Below, piece by piece: positions 39,376 through 49,428 of a stretch of 64,000 nt of DNA. The position numbers and the translations under genes are program-made. The stretch's first letter is position 1. Each line of letters begins with the position of its first letter. Origin of the DNA: Fodinicola feengrottensis (GTDB lineage: Bacteria; Actinomycetota; Actinomycetes; Mycobacteriales; HKI-0501); assembly GCF_010993775.1 (NCBI RefSeq), contig NZ_WOTO01000003.1, forward strand, positions 1 through 64,000, written 5' to 3'. The notes below the pieces were generated by a model. That model was given only the letters and a program-made list of their open reading frames with translations, was not told the origin of the DNA and made no database searches.

Positions 39376-42090
39376 ATGATCCCATCAGGCAGATCTGGAT
39401 TCCGATCACTGTCGATCGCGGCGGCCTGCGCCGCGGTCGTCGGTGCGATGCTCGCCGCTCCCGGCCAGGCCGCGCAGGCGGCGACGCTGGTGAGCGACCC
39501 GGCTTCGGTGGTGAGCCCGTTCATCGGCACCACCAACAGCGCGGACGACTTTCCCGGCGCGGACGCACCTTTTGGCATGGTGCAATGGAGTCCGGACACG
39601 CCGAGCCGGCCAGACGGCGGTGGTTACGAGTACAACGACTCGTCCATCACCGGATTCAGCCTGACCCACATGTCCGGCCCGGGCTGCCCGGCGGACGGTG
39701 ACATTCCGATCCTGCCCCACCACCGGCGGCATCAACACCGGCGCCACCGACGCTTTCACGCACGCCAACGAATCCGCGAACGCCGGCTATTATTCGGTGG
39801 GCCTGAACAACGGGATCAAGACCGAGCTGACCGCGACCACCCGCAGTGGCATGGCCCGTTTCACCTTCCCCCGTCCACCACCCAGGCCAACCTGATCTTC
39901 AAACTGACCGGCGGCGCGACCGGTGACTCGGCGACAAGTTGGGCGGTCGTGGGCACCAACGAGGTGCAGGGATCGGTCACCTCCGGTCATTTCTGCGGCG
40001 CTGGCAACACGTACACGGCATATTTCGACATGATCTTCGATCAACCCTTCACCACCAACGGCACCGCGATCGCCAAAACTTCGGCAGTGGCACCGAGCAA
40101 ATCCAAACTGCATGGAGCCCTTCCGCGCACCGGCGTCACCCCGAAGGCGGCCGCGGCTGGTCCGAACAACGGCTACGTCACCTTCAACACCACCGGAAAT
40201 CACGTCGTACAAGCCAAAGTCGGCCTCTCGTACGTGTCGACCGCGAACGCGGCGGCCAATCGTACGGCGGAGAATCCGAACTGGGACTTCGACGCGATCC
40301 ACACGGCTACCCACAGTTCCTGGAACACCTTGCTCAATCGCGTCCAGGTCGGTGGCGGCACGACCGCGCAACAGCAGATCTTCTACACCGCGCTCTACCA
40401 TTCGTTGCTGCACCCGAACGTCTACTCGGACAGTAACGGCCAGTACATCGGGTTCGACAACAAAACCCACACCGTGGACAGCGGACACTCGGCCTTCTAC
40501 GCCAATTTCTCCGGCTGGGACATCTACCGCAGCCAGGCACAGCTCTCCGCGCTGGTCGCGCCGGGCCAGACCAGTGACATCGCGCAGTCGATGATCGACG
40601 AATACCAGCAGAGCGGGATGTTCCCGAAATGGGCGCAGAACAACGGAGAGTCGTACGTGATGGTCGGTGATCCGGCCGACGAGATCCTCGCCGACTACTA
40701 CGCCTTCGGCGCGACGAACTTCGACGCCGCCACCGCGTTGGCCGACATGGTGAAGCAGGCGATGGGTCCGACGAACATCCGGCCTGGCCTGAACTACCTG
40801 AACAGCCCCGGATATCTGGCCAGCGACGGCGCGTACGCATGCTGCAACTTCTATGGCGCGGTGTCCACTGAGCTCGAATACAACAGTGCGGACTTCGCCA
40901 TCTCTGCGTTGGCTGGCGCGCTGCACGACACCGCCAACCAGACCACCTTCCGGAACCGCGCGCAGGACTGGCAATACACCTTCAACCCGTCCAGTGGCTT
41001 CATGCAAGGCAAAACAGCGGCCGGTAGCTGGGCCGGCGGGTTCAATCCGGCCAGCTCGGACAACTTCGTCGAGGGCACGTCGTGGCAGTACACCGGGATG
41101 GTGCCGTTCAACATCGCCGGCCTGACCGCGGCCAAGGGCGGAAACGCCGCGATGATCAGCTATCTCAACAGCGTGCTGGCCGGTTTCCATGGCAGCGGCG
41201 GAAGTCAGGCCGATCCTCGGCAACGAGCCGAGCCTTTACCTTCCCTGGGAATATGACTACGTCGGTCAGCCGTACCAAACCCAGCGGATCGTACGGCAGG
41301 TGCAGGACCAGATCTGGACCGACGCGCCGGGCGGCCTCGCCGGCAACGACGACCTCGGCGAGATGAGTTCCTGGTACGTGTTTTCCGCACTGGGCATGTA
41401 TCCGGAGACGCCTGGCACCGCGGACCTCGCGCTGGGCAGCCCGCTTTTCTCGCAAGCGGTGATAACCCTGCCCAGCGGCAACACGTTGACGATCAACGCA
41501 CCGCAGGCGGCGGACAACGCGCCTTACGTCCAGAGCGCGTCCTGGAACGGCACCGCCTGGAACAACGCGTACGCGCCCACCGCGGCGCTGACCAGCGGCG
41601 GCACTTTCGCTGTCACCGAAGGAACTTCGGCCAACACCAGTTGGGCGAGCGGGTCCACCGCGGCGCCGCCTTCGTACGCCGGCAGCGGCCGACCGTACAA
41701 GACCGGTGCGATCACCTCTCGGCGATTCCGGGACTGTGCCTGGACACTCGCGGCAGCGGTACCGCCAATTCCACCGCTGTCCAGGTCTACGGCTGCAACT
41801 CAACCGGTGCGCAGATGTGGGCCATGGTGCCCGATGGCACGATTCAGGCGCAGGGCGGCTGCCTGGATGTGTCCAACAGCGGGACCGCTGACGGCAGTCT
41901 GGTTCAGCACTACGAGTGCAACGGCAGTGGTGCTCAGCAATGGCGAGCGCAGTCCAACGGCGCGCTGCTCAACCCGGAATCGGGTAAATGTCTGGACGAT
42001 CCGAATTCCAGCACCGCCAACAGCACCCAGGTGCAGATCTACACGTGCAACGGAACCAATGCCCAAACCTGGGCAGTGCCCTCCACATAA
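39376..42090 (+). CDS. secreted GH92 alpha-1,2-mannosidase with ricin-B lectin domain, frameshifted
   Basis: Exported enzyme that trims alpha-1,2-linked mannose from N-glycans. A signal peptide follows ATG 39376 (GAGGGA upstream). GH92 landmarks in order: FPGADAPFGMVQWSPDT, SLTHMSGPGCPADGDIPILP, NFSGWDIYRSQ, GYLASDGAYACCNFYGAVST, FVEGTSWQYTGMVPFNIAGL, GNEPSLYLPWEYDYVGQPYQ, GLAGNDDLGEMSSWYVFSAL. The C-terminus has a ricin-B/CBM13 domain (CLDTRGSGTANSTAVQVYGC, QQWRAQSNGALLNPESGKCL). Shifts near 39,715, 39,880, 41,205 and 41,720. About 905 residues. Confidence 0.85.
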
Positions 42091-42103
42091 GTAGACTTGA
42101 CAG

Positions 42104-42140
42104 CTCTGCGAGGGTGGCCTTGGGACGCGCCCTCGCAGAG
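42104..42140. terminator. hairpin terminator after the GH92 gene
   Basis: CTCTGCGAGGG (42104-42114) pairs perfectly with CCCTCGCAGAG (42130-42140), 14 bases after the glycosidase stop. Confidence 0.65.
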
Positions 42141-42165
42141 CGCATTGTCGAGTGGAGGAGATCGG

Positions 42166-42932
42166 GTGGCATCGCTGTCCGCACCGCCGCCGCGGCGGCG
42201 CCGCACCGGGTTGGTCTGCTGCTGCTGCTGATCCTGGTGCCGTCGCTGCTCGTGGTCGCGTTGATTTTCGCTGTCGGGTTGTACGTTCTCACCACTCTCG
42301 GGCCCGGCCAGAACCTGCCAGCGGGGTGGCCCACCGCTGGTTTTGTGGTCTCTGGCAACCCCACCAGCGACACCCGCGACCAGGTCGGCAAGATGTTGGT
42401 CGCACGTGCTGGCGGCAGCGCGCGGTACACGACGCGGCCAAACGGAGTGCTCATCGGCGTTCCCCTCGCCGAAAAGTCGGCCCTGCAGCGAATCCGGTCG
42501 CTGGCTCCGATCCACACCGATGTCGAGTTCCGTCCGGTGTTGAGCACCGGCACCTCCGGTGCGGCGAGCGTTCTGCCTTCGCTGGACGGGAAAAACACGT
42601 ACCAGGTCGGCCCGGTGGCGATGACCGGCGTCCATGTCAGCGCCGCCGAGTCGGCGGCATCCTCCAACAGCCCCGGCGACTGGCAGGTGACAGTGTCGTT
42701 GGACGCCGCCGGCGCGAAGGAATTCGATGACGTCACCGCCCGGCTGGTCGGCCAGGAGCTCGCGATCGTGGTGGCCGGCACGGTGGTGTCGGCGCCGATG
42801 ATTCAGGACGCGATCACCGGTGGACAGGTGATCGTGCAGGGCAAGTTCAGCCACGCTGACGCGGACGGTCTCACCGCCGCCTTTCAGCTCGGGCAGCACC
42901 CGGTCACGGTGAATGTCGGCAATCCAGGCTGA
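42166..42932 (+). CDS. membrane-anchored protein with SecD-like P1-head domain, one frameshift
   Basis: Start GTG 42166 is chosen for GGAGGAG six to seven bases upstream. The first residues (ASLSAPPPRRRRTGLV) then need a one-base change in the CTGCTGCTG repeat near 42,215 to reach LLLLLILVPSLLVVALIFAV, the single membrane helix. The exported domain carries VGPVAMTGVHVSAAESAASS, WQVTVSLDAAGAKEFDDVTA, GTVVSAPMIQDAITGGQVIV and GLTAAFQLGQHPVTV, matching the head subdomain of SecD. It lacks the SecD membrane channel, so it is not a translocase itself. Role unknown. Confidence 0.7.
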
Positions 42933-42935
42933 CTA

Positions 42936-42958
42936 TGACTGACAGACGGTGTCAGTCA
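42936..42958. promoter_or_regulatory. 9-bp-arm inverted repeat upstream of the NTF2-like gene
   Basis: TGACTGACA - GACGG - TGTCAGTCA is a perfect dyad 19 bases before the next start codon. Its size and spacing fit a TetR-type operator, but no regulator gene is adjacent. It might also act as part of a terminator for the SecD-like gene. Confidence 0.5.
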
Positions 42959-42977
42959 TTGCTCGTACGGTTGTCTC

Positions 42978-43769
42978 ATGCCAACTGAAACGGACATCAA
43001 AGCACTAGTCGACAGTTACGCCGCAGTCTGGAACGAAGGCGATCCGGCGGCTCGCCGGAAGGCGATCGCTCACCTGTGGGCCGACGACGGGGTGGAAGTC
43101 CTGCCCTCCGGCGAAATCCATGGCCATCAGGCACTGGAGACCCGCATTCGTGAGGCGTACGAACAGTTTGTCGCGGGCGGCGGCTTCGTTTTCCGGGTCG
43201 CGGCAGACGTGATGGCACATCACGACGCCGTCACCTTTACCACCCAGATGGTGCCGGCCGGTGGCGGTGACATCGCCTGGTCCGGGTCGATTTTCCTGCT
43301 GCTGGACGAGAACGGGCGGATCCGGCGCGACTACCAGTTCGCCCCGATCGTGCACCCGGCGGTGCGTACGGTCGAGGAGTTTCTGCGCAGGCTGGCCGAA
43401 GGTGACCTTGACGGGCTCGCTGAACTGTTTGCGCCGACGGTTGACTGGCAGCTCGACTGGCCGGCGCAGGGGCATCCGGCGGTGCCCTGGATTCGGTCCC
43501 GCTCGACCCGCGCCGACGTGATCGACCATTTCCGTACGCTGGACGCGTTTCACCTGCCGCCGAAGGAAAAACCGGCGGCGCCCAGCATTCTCGTGGACGG
43601 GAACAACGTGGTGGTGCTGGGCGAGATCCGGCAAACCGTACGGGCGACCGGTCGTGCCTACGCGGCGAGGTGTGCGGTGCATCTGACTGTTGAGGACGGG
43701 CTCATCACGCGCTATCACGTGTACGAGGACAGCCTCACCGTCGCTGAGGCACTTGCTGCCCCGCGCTGA
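42978..43769 (+). CDS. tandem NTF2/SnoaL-like domain protein
   Basis: Intact, 263 residues. Two consecutive SnoaL-like cone folds are visible: residues 1-130 (LVDSYAAVWNEGDPAARRKA, LWADDGVEVLPSGEIHGHQA, GSIFLLLDENGRIRRDYQF) and 131-263 (FLRRLAEGDLDGLAELFAPT, VDWQLDWPAQ, LTVEDGLITRYHVYEDSLTV). Such proteins are ketosteroid-isomerase-like enzymes or binding proteins. Neither the substrate nor a catalytic pair can be fixed here. It is convergent with the alpha/beta hydrolase gene, with no gap. Confidence 0.8.
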   Translation: MPTETDIKALVDSYAAVWNEGDPAARRKAIAHLWADDGVEVLPSGEIHGHQALETRIREAYEQFVAGGGFVFRVAADVMAHHDAVTFTTQMVPAGGGDIAWSGSIFLLLDENGRIRRDYQFAPIVHPAVRTVEEFLRRLAEGDLDGLAELFAPTVDWQLDWPAQGHPAVPWIRSRSTRADVIDHFRTLDAFHLPPKEKPAAPSILVDGNNVVVLGEIRQTVRATGRAYAARCAVHLTVEDGLITRYHVYEDSLTVAEALAAPR

Positions 43770-44469
43770 TCAGCGCCGCCGAATGGGCGCCATCGTGGGC
43801 ACCGGGTCGTGGGTAAGGAAATCCAGGATGACCTGGTGGCAAAGCGCCGGCTTTTCCACCAGCAGGCCATGGGAGGTGCCGGGGAGCACCGCGAGTTCAC
43901 CGGCGGCAGCGCCTCGTACATGGTGACCGCGTGCTCGAGCCGGACCTCGTCGTCGTCGCCCAGCAGCACCAGGGTCCGGTTCGGTAGCCCGGCCAGCTCC
44001 TGGACCGTCACTGTCGGTCCGTCGGCGTGCATCTGCTGTAGCTTCAGCGAAAAGTCGTCGTCGGCCGCGCCGTCCAACACTCCATCGTGCCAGCCGTCCC
44101 GGTGAAAGACGCCAGCCGCGAACACCAACCTTGCGACCAGATCGGGCCGTCGCAGCGCGGTCAGCAACCCCACGATGGCGCCATCGCTGCAGCCCATCAG
44201 ATCCGCCGGCTCGCCGACCACCCGTCTCAAAAAAATGCGATGGTGTCTTGCGCGCCCTGCTCGAATGTGTACCGGCCGGCCACGTCCGGTGTGTTTCCAT
44301 GGCCACGCCTTTCCGGTGTATAGATGTGAAAATGTTCGGCCAGCGGACCGATATTCACCTCGAACGCGGCCGCGCCGTAGCCGCCAGGATGCAGCAGAAC
44401 GAGCGGCCGTCCTGTCCCGTATTCCTCATACCAGGTGCGTACGCCATCAAGATCCACATAGGTTGCCAT
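43770..44469 (-). CDS. alpha/beta-fold hydrolase, frameshifted
   Basis: From ATG 44469 the protein gives ATYVDLDGVRTWYEEYGTGR, PLVLLHPGGYGAAAFEVNIG and FHIYTPERRGHGNT. A run of six A at 44,227-44,232 changes frame. Then comes the nucleophile elbow MGCSDGAIVGLLTALRRPDL, the acid region LVLLGDDDEVRLEHAVTMYE and, after another shift near 43,920, the catalytic His in LPGTSHGLLVEKPALCHQVI. It ends PIRRR. About 233 residues. Serine-esterase or lactonase chemistry is likely; substrate unknown. Confidence 0.8.
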
Positions 44470-44676
44470 CCCTTGACTCTCGCAGCTGGTGGTCCGCGGT
44501 GGAAGGACGAAGTTCGCAAGACAGTCTTGCGCCAACCAAAACAACGGGACTCTTTGACGTTGCGAGAGAAGTCGGTCCGAATGCGGACTACGTATCTATT
44601 GTCGCCCATATGAAACTGGTCAGCTTTCGTGTCATCATCTTTCGGAGTGGCCGGATGGTGGCGAAAGGTGGGCGTC

Positions 44677-45509
44677 GTGTCTGCTATGCGGAAGAACTTC
44701 GTTCGGCTGTTGGTGCTGACGGCAACTCTTGGGGCAATGGCAGCACCGGTCGCGGCGGTGGCCGCGCCGACGCCGATCACCATTTCCTCGCCGTCGTGCC
44801 CATCGGTGCTGAAACAAGGCGAAAAGGACGGCTGCGTCACCGATCTGCAGACGCGACTCAATCGCTATTACGCGCTGTTGGGGGTTGACGGGGATTTCGG
44901 CTCGGACACCTTGGCCGCGGTGAAAACGTATCAGTCGGCGCAGGGACTGTCGGTCGACGGTGAGGTCGGGCCGGCGACGAAACAGTCGTTGCTGCGGACC
45001 ATGGCGACGCCACCGCCGGGTCTCGCGACCGGTGGTGGCGCCAGTACGATCGTCCAGCACGCGACCGCGATCAAGAACGGCGCGGCCGAACATGGGCTGG
45101 CGCGGCGGCCAAATCACGTACGCGGGGGGCGGCGGCCACGGCGGTTCGGCCAAGCCGTCCGCCGGCACCTGCGACGGCTACACCGGTTTTATCAGCCCTT
45201 GCCCGGCAGAGGTCACCATCGGGCTGGACTGTTCCGGTTTCAGTCGGTGGGTGTACGACCTGGCCTTCGGCTCGGACGTGCTCGGCGGTGGCACCGCGAA
45301 TGACCAAATGCACCAGCTACACAAGGTCAGTGCCGCCAGCGCGGTGCCAGGTGACCTGGTTTTTTTTGGTACGTCGTCAAATGCCCATCACGTCGGGGTC
45401 TTTGTCGGGCAGCGCGAAAAAAATGATCGACGCCCTGCAGACCGGAACGCTGGTGCGTACGGACTCGCTTCAGTCCGATCTGATTGGCTATTTCCACTAC
45501 AGCGGCTGA
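44677..45509 (+). CDS. secreted NlpC/P60 peptidoglycan hydrolase with PG-binding domain, frameshifted
   Basis: GTG 44677 (AAAGGTGGG upstream) or ATG 44686. Signal peptide RKNFVRLLVLTATLGAMAAP. A PG_binding_1 domain follows: CVTDLQTRLNRYYALLGVDG, DFGSDTLAAVKTYQSAQGLS, VDGEVGPATKQSLL. After a shift near 45,100 the NlpC/P60 domain shows ITYAGGGGHGG, catalytic Cys in GLDCSGFSRWVYDLAFGSDV, His in NAHHVGVFVG and a shift in a run of seven A near 45,416. It ends DSLQSDLIGYFHYSG. It hydrolyses peptide cross-links in the cell wall. Confidence 0.82.
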
Positions 45510-46314
45510 ACGGCCGGGTCGGGCCATACCAGGTCGGCGCCGAGTGCTCTGACGAGCCGAGTGATCGCATCGCGGGTGGTCTGGTCGCTGACGCGGTCGG
45601 GCAGCCAGGCGCAGGCGATACTGGCGCCCACCACATCAGCGGTGCCGCAGGCGGCGGCGAGGCATTCCTCGATCTGGCTGAGGGGGGCCCTGGGCCGGAC
45701 GGAAAGCGCAGGTCGGGCAGCTGCGAGCTGTCGATGACGTCCACGTCGAGATGCACGTGGACCGGCGTACGGCCGAGCTCGCCGAGGGCGGCGGTGATCG
45801 CGGCCGGATCGGCGGGAACGCGGCGGACCTGGCTGGCGGCCAGGGCGTCGCGTTCGGCGGGGTCGAGGTCCCTGGCGTCAGCGAGCACGACACTGGTCTC
45901 GGCCACCGGCCGCAACCCGAGCGCATCGTCGAACAGCTCGGGCGTACGGCCGGTCAGCATCGCTATCGCCATGCCGCCGAGGTAGCCGCTGGTCGATATG
46001 GCGGGCGTATTGAAGTCGCCGTGAGCGTCCAGCCAGAGCACGGCCAAGTCGGGTTGGCGGCGCTGCAGCCCGGCGACCACTGCCCTGGCGGTAGGGCAGT
46101 CGCCGGAGAGCACCAGCGGCCTGGCGGTACGCGTCACCGCATCGACGGTGGCCTGATGCAGCAGGCTCATCCGGACGGGGACCGGCCCGGGAGACAGGGT
46201 CGGGCGTACGACCTGGGTGGTGTTGGCGGGGATGGGGAAGGCCGGGATGTGCTCGTCGAGATGCCAGGGCGAGACGATCAGATCCCAGGCGTCGCCGGTG
46301 CTGTGGTCAGTCAT
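45497..46314 (-). CDS. arginase/ureohydrolase-family protein, one frameshift
   Basis: ATG 46314 overlaps the GntR stop. Metal-binding elements of the family are LWLDAHGDFNT and HVHLDVDVIDSS. The usual GGDH motif appears as SGDCPTA, so His is replaced by Cys and one manganese ligand may be missing. A shift near 45,685 leads to LSQIEECLAAACGTADVVGA, SIACAWLPDRVSDQTTRDAI and LVWPDPAVQPL. About 272 residues. It may act on a guanidino compound, but the altered ligand leaves activity uncertain. Control by the upstream GntR gene is likely. Confidence 0.75.
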
Positions 46315-47032
46315 GGGGTGTCTCTGCTTCTTTGTGGTGGGTGAGTTTTTGGCGTTGCGCGAGCAAATCGACCAGCCGTTGCAATTCGGCGGCGCCTACT
46401 TGCAGGTGCGTGGTGAGTTCCGCCCTGGCTTGTGCCGGGCTGCCGTGCAGCGCGTCCAGTAGCCGACGGTGGTCGTCCGCCGTACGGCCGAGTTCGCGAC
46501 TGGAGCGTTCGGCCAGTGCCAGGGCGAGGCGCTGCTCTTGCTGGAGCTGTCCATGAAAGCGGCGCAGCCGGGGGCTGCCGGTGGCCGCGACCAGGGTGGC
46601 GTGGAAGCGCCGGTCACCGTCCAGCACGGTGTCGATGTTGCCGTGGCCGAAGGCACGTTCTATCTGGTCGACCAGGTCGGCGAGGCTCGCGTAGACCGCC
46701 GGATCCCGGTGCTCGGTGAGGGCGTCGGCTGCGGCCAGTTCCACGGCGGCGCGGGCAGCGTAGATGTCGGCGACGTCGGACCCAGTGACTTCCGCGACGA
46801 CGATGCCGCGGTTCATTTGGTAGCGGACCAGGCCCTCGCTTTCGAGCGTACGTGCGGCTTCGCGCAAGGTGCTGCGGGAGACGCCGAGCTCGGCGGCGAG
46901 GGCGACCTCGCGCAGCGGCATGCCCGGCAGCAGCCGCCCGGACAGGATGACCTGCCGTACGGCGTCGACGGCCTGCTCGGTGGTGCTCTGCCGCTGGATG
47001 CTCGCACCCAGGCCGGCAATCGGACTCGTCAT
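46307..47032 (-). CDS. GntR-family regulator with FCD domain
   Basis: Intact, 241 residues. N-terminal winged helix TTEQAVDAVRQVILSGRLLP, GMPLREVALAAELGVSRSTL, REAARTLESEGLVRY. The FCD ligand domain follows: DIYAARAAVELAAADALTEH, DGDRRFHATLVAATGS, RTADDHRRLLDALHGSPAQA, with Asp and His residues that bind a metal in this family. It overlaps the ureohydrolase start by eight bases and probably represses this two-gene operon in response to an organic acid or amino acid. Confidence 0.87.
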   Translation of the reverse strand: MTSPIAGLGASIQRQSTTEQAVDAVRQVILSGRLLPGMPLREVALAAELGVSRSTLREAARTLESEGLVRYQMNRGIVVAEVTGSDVADIYAARAAVELAAADALTEHRDPAVYASLADLVDQIERAFGHGNIDTVLDGDRRFHATLVAATGSPRLRRFHGQLQQEQRLALALAERSSRELGRTADDHRRLLDALHGSPAQARAELTTHLQVGAAELQRLVDLLAQRQKLTHHKEAETPHD

Positions 47033-47078
47033 GCTTCCTGCCTTGAAGTCTTGGCCTGTCGTGAGACCAGGTTATCAT

Positions 47079-47091
47079 ATTGTCCGGCAAT
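47079..47091. promoter_or_regulatory. candidate GntR operator
   Basis: ATTGTCCGGCAAT is an imperfect dyad of the TTGTxxxxCAA type used by FCD regulators, lying 47 bases upstream of the GntR start. Confidence 0.4.
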
Positions 47092-47145
47092 CTGGCAAGG
47101 CCGTGTCAGGGCAGTGACGGTTCCGTGTCAGAGGAGTAGGCGAAC

Positions 47146-48404
47146 GTGGCCGCCATGACTACTTCACCAATGGCGGCTTCAAGGCCGCAAAAAACAGCAG
47201 AGGCCGGGTTTTCCGGCGGGCGTACGGCGTAGTGCTGGCTGTCACGCTGCTGGCCAGCGTAGCCACGCCAGGGATGGCCACCGCGCGAACTCTCACCGGG
47301 CAGGACCGCCCGGAGCTGCAGCAGGCGATCCAGGCGGTAGCCGATTCGGGGATCGCTGGCGTGCAGTTGCGCGTACACGACAAGAAAGGCGACTGGGTCG
47401 GCAGTGCCGGCGTACGCACCCTCGGCGAGTCCGCGAAGCCGCCGACGGATGGAAGGTTCCGGATAGGCAGCACCACCAAGCCATTCACGGCGACGGTGGT
47501 GCTGCAACTGGTCGGTGAGGGCAAAATCGGGCTGGACACCCCAGTGGCCACCTACCTGCCCGACTTCGGCTTTGACCGGCGGATCACCGTGCGAATGGTG
47601 TTGCAGCACACCAGCGGGCTGTTCAACTTCACCGGCGAATATAACGCCGATGGCACGGTGGTGCCGGGAATTCCATGGTCAGGCAAGGAATGGGTGGACA
47701 ACCGATTCCACACTTACCAGCCCCAGCAGCTGGTGCGGCTCGCCCTGTCGCAGCCGTTGCGGTTCGCGCCGGGCACGAACTGGAGCTATTCCAACACCAA
47801 CTACGTGGTGGCCCGGTTGCTGATCGAAAAGGTCACCGGTCGCTCGTACGCTGACCAGGTCCAGCGACGAATTCTGCGGCCGCTCGGGCTGCGGGACACC
47901 GTGGTGCCGGGCACCTCGCCGGAGATCCCCGGGCCGCACGCCGACAGCTATTACCGCTATCAGGACGGCGACCAGTGGAAGACGGTCGACGTCACGCGGC
48001 AGAATCCCTCCTGGATTTCCAGTGCCGGTGAGATAATCTCCACCACAAAGGACATCAATACCTTCATTTCCGCGCTCCTGGGTGGAAAGCTTCTCGCGCC
48101 CGCGCTGTTGGCGGAAATGCTCAAGCCGCATGCGACCACCGATCCGACCAGCGACTACGGCCTCGGGCTGTTCGAGTTGCGTGCGGACGCGAACTGCAGC
48201 GGCACCGTCCTGATCAACCACCCCGGCGGCGGCGTCCAGGGTTCCGCGACAGCGATGTACAGCACGCTCGACGGCAGCACGACGATGGAGGCCTCGCTGA
48301 CCTATGTGGACTCGGTGACCCCACCTGGGGCCGCGCTGCAGCAGGCCCAGCAGAATCTCATCAAACTGGTCTTCTGCGGCGGCGGTGAATCAACGCGTCA
48401 CTAG
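47146..48404 (+). CDS. secreted serine hydrolase, beta-lactamase/D-Ala-D-Ala carboxypeptidase type, one frameshift
   Basis: Start GTG 47146 has GAGGAG nine bases upstream. The N-terminus switches frame in a run of six A near 47,187; adding one A gives RPQKNSRGRVFRRAYGVVLA, a signal peptide with twin Arg. The catalytic SxxK is in RIGSTTKPFTATVVLQL, the Tyr-Ser-Asn motif in NWSYSNTNYVVARLLIEKVT and the third motif in INHPGGGVQGSATA. About 418 residues. It is likely a periplasmic or extracellular peptidase or esterase. It overlaps the convergent epimerase by four bases. Confidence 0.83.
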
Positions 48405-49340
48405 CGCGGATTCCCGGCCCGCAGCCAAGAAAGATAGTCGGCGACGGCACGGTCGGTGTCATATTCGGGCTGAAAACCCGGTGTCCTCCTGGATCCGGCT
48501 GATATTCATGGCACGGCCGTTCCAGGTGCGACCGGCCGGCAGATCCAGGGTGGCATCGGGCACCAGCCGGAGCACCGCGTCGCGAATGTCGCCGTTGGTG
48601 GTCAGTCGACCCGAGCCGACGTTGTACGTGTGGTGGTGGAGAGTCGTCGCGGTCTGCACCGCGGCGATGCCCCTGCCGCAGTCCCGTACGTAACACATGT
48701 CGATGCCGTCCTCGGTTTTTCCGGCGCTGGGAGGGCTTTCCAGCGCGGTGCCGTGGGCGGCCGCGTGTATCAGCTGTGGCACGGCGAAAAAGCCGGATCG
48801 GACCCGGCCGAGCGGTCCCCAGATCGCGCCGATGCGGACGTTGACCACCTCGATGCCGAGTTGGCCGCCGACAAAGGGGCCGAGGATTTCGGCGGTCTTC
48901 TTGTACGCTTCAATGACGTTGCCGGCGTCCATTGCCAGCGGTTCGTCTTCGCGTAGCGGTCGCGATGATGCGAGGTCGTACACGCCGATGGTGCTCGCCA
49001 CGGTCACCCGGGAGACTTTCCAGGCCGCAGCAGCGTGCAGGAGGTTACTGAGGCCGCGAAGGTTGCCGTCCAGGTGGGCCAGTGGATCCGGGTCGAGGAT
49101 GGAATGCGCGGCGAGGTGCACGATGCCGGTGATCGAGTGTTTCTCGCCGAGTCGGGACCAGGCCGCCCGGTCGGCGATATCGAGTGGCTCGACGAAAATC
49201 TGGCTGCCGAGCTCTTTGGTCAACAAGTCGGGCACGGTCGCGTTGCGGTGTTGGGTGAGGACACAGGACTCGCCGAGGTCCGCCAGCGTGCGAGCGGTGT
49301 GCGAGCCGATGAAACCGAGCCCGCCGGTCACCAAAATCAT
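48401..49340 (-). CDS. NAD-dependent epimerase/dehydratase, one late frameshift
   Basis: Extended short-chain dehydrogenase acting on a nucleotide sugar or similar substrate. ATG 49340 gives the Rossmann motif MILVTGGLGFIGSHTARTLA, GIVHLAAHSILD and VTVASTIGVYDL. The usual YxxxK is present as VIEAYKKTAEILG. A late shift near 48,480 gives EDTGFQPEYDTDRAVADYLS, WLRAGNPR-stop. About 313 residues. It is divergent from the MarR gene, with a shared operator-like dyad between them, so MarR regulation is likely. Confidence 0.83.
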
Positions 49341-49370
49341 GCTTTCTCCTCCATGAAAGGTCAGTTACTA

Positions 49371-49408
49371 GCTAGCTAACGACATTAGCAGCGAGATCGT
49401 TAGCTAGC
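49371..49408. promoter_or_regulatory. MarR-type operator in the epimerase/marR intergenic region
   Basis: GCTAGCTAACGA (49371-49382) and TCGTTAGCTAGC (49397-49408) form a perfect 12-bp inverted repeat with a 14-base spacer, between two divergent genes. Confidence 0.6.
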
Positions 49409-49428
49409 AAACGAACTATCATGGGGAG

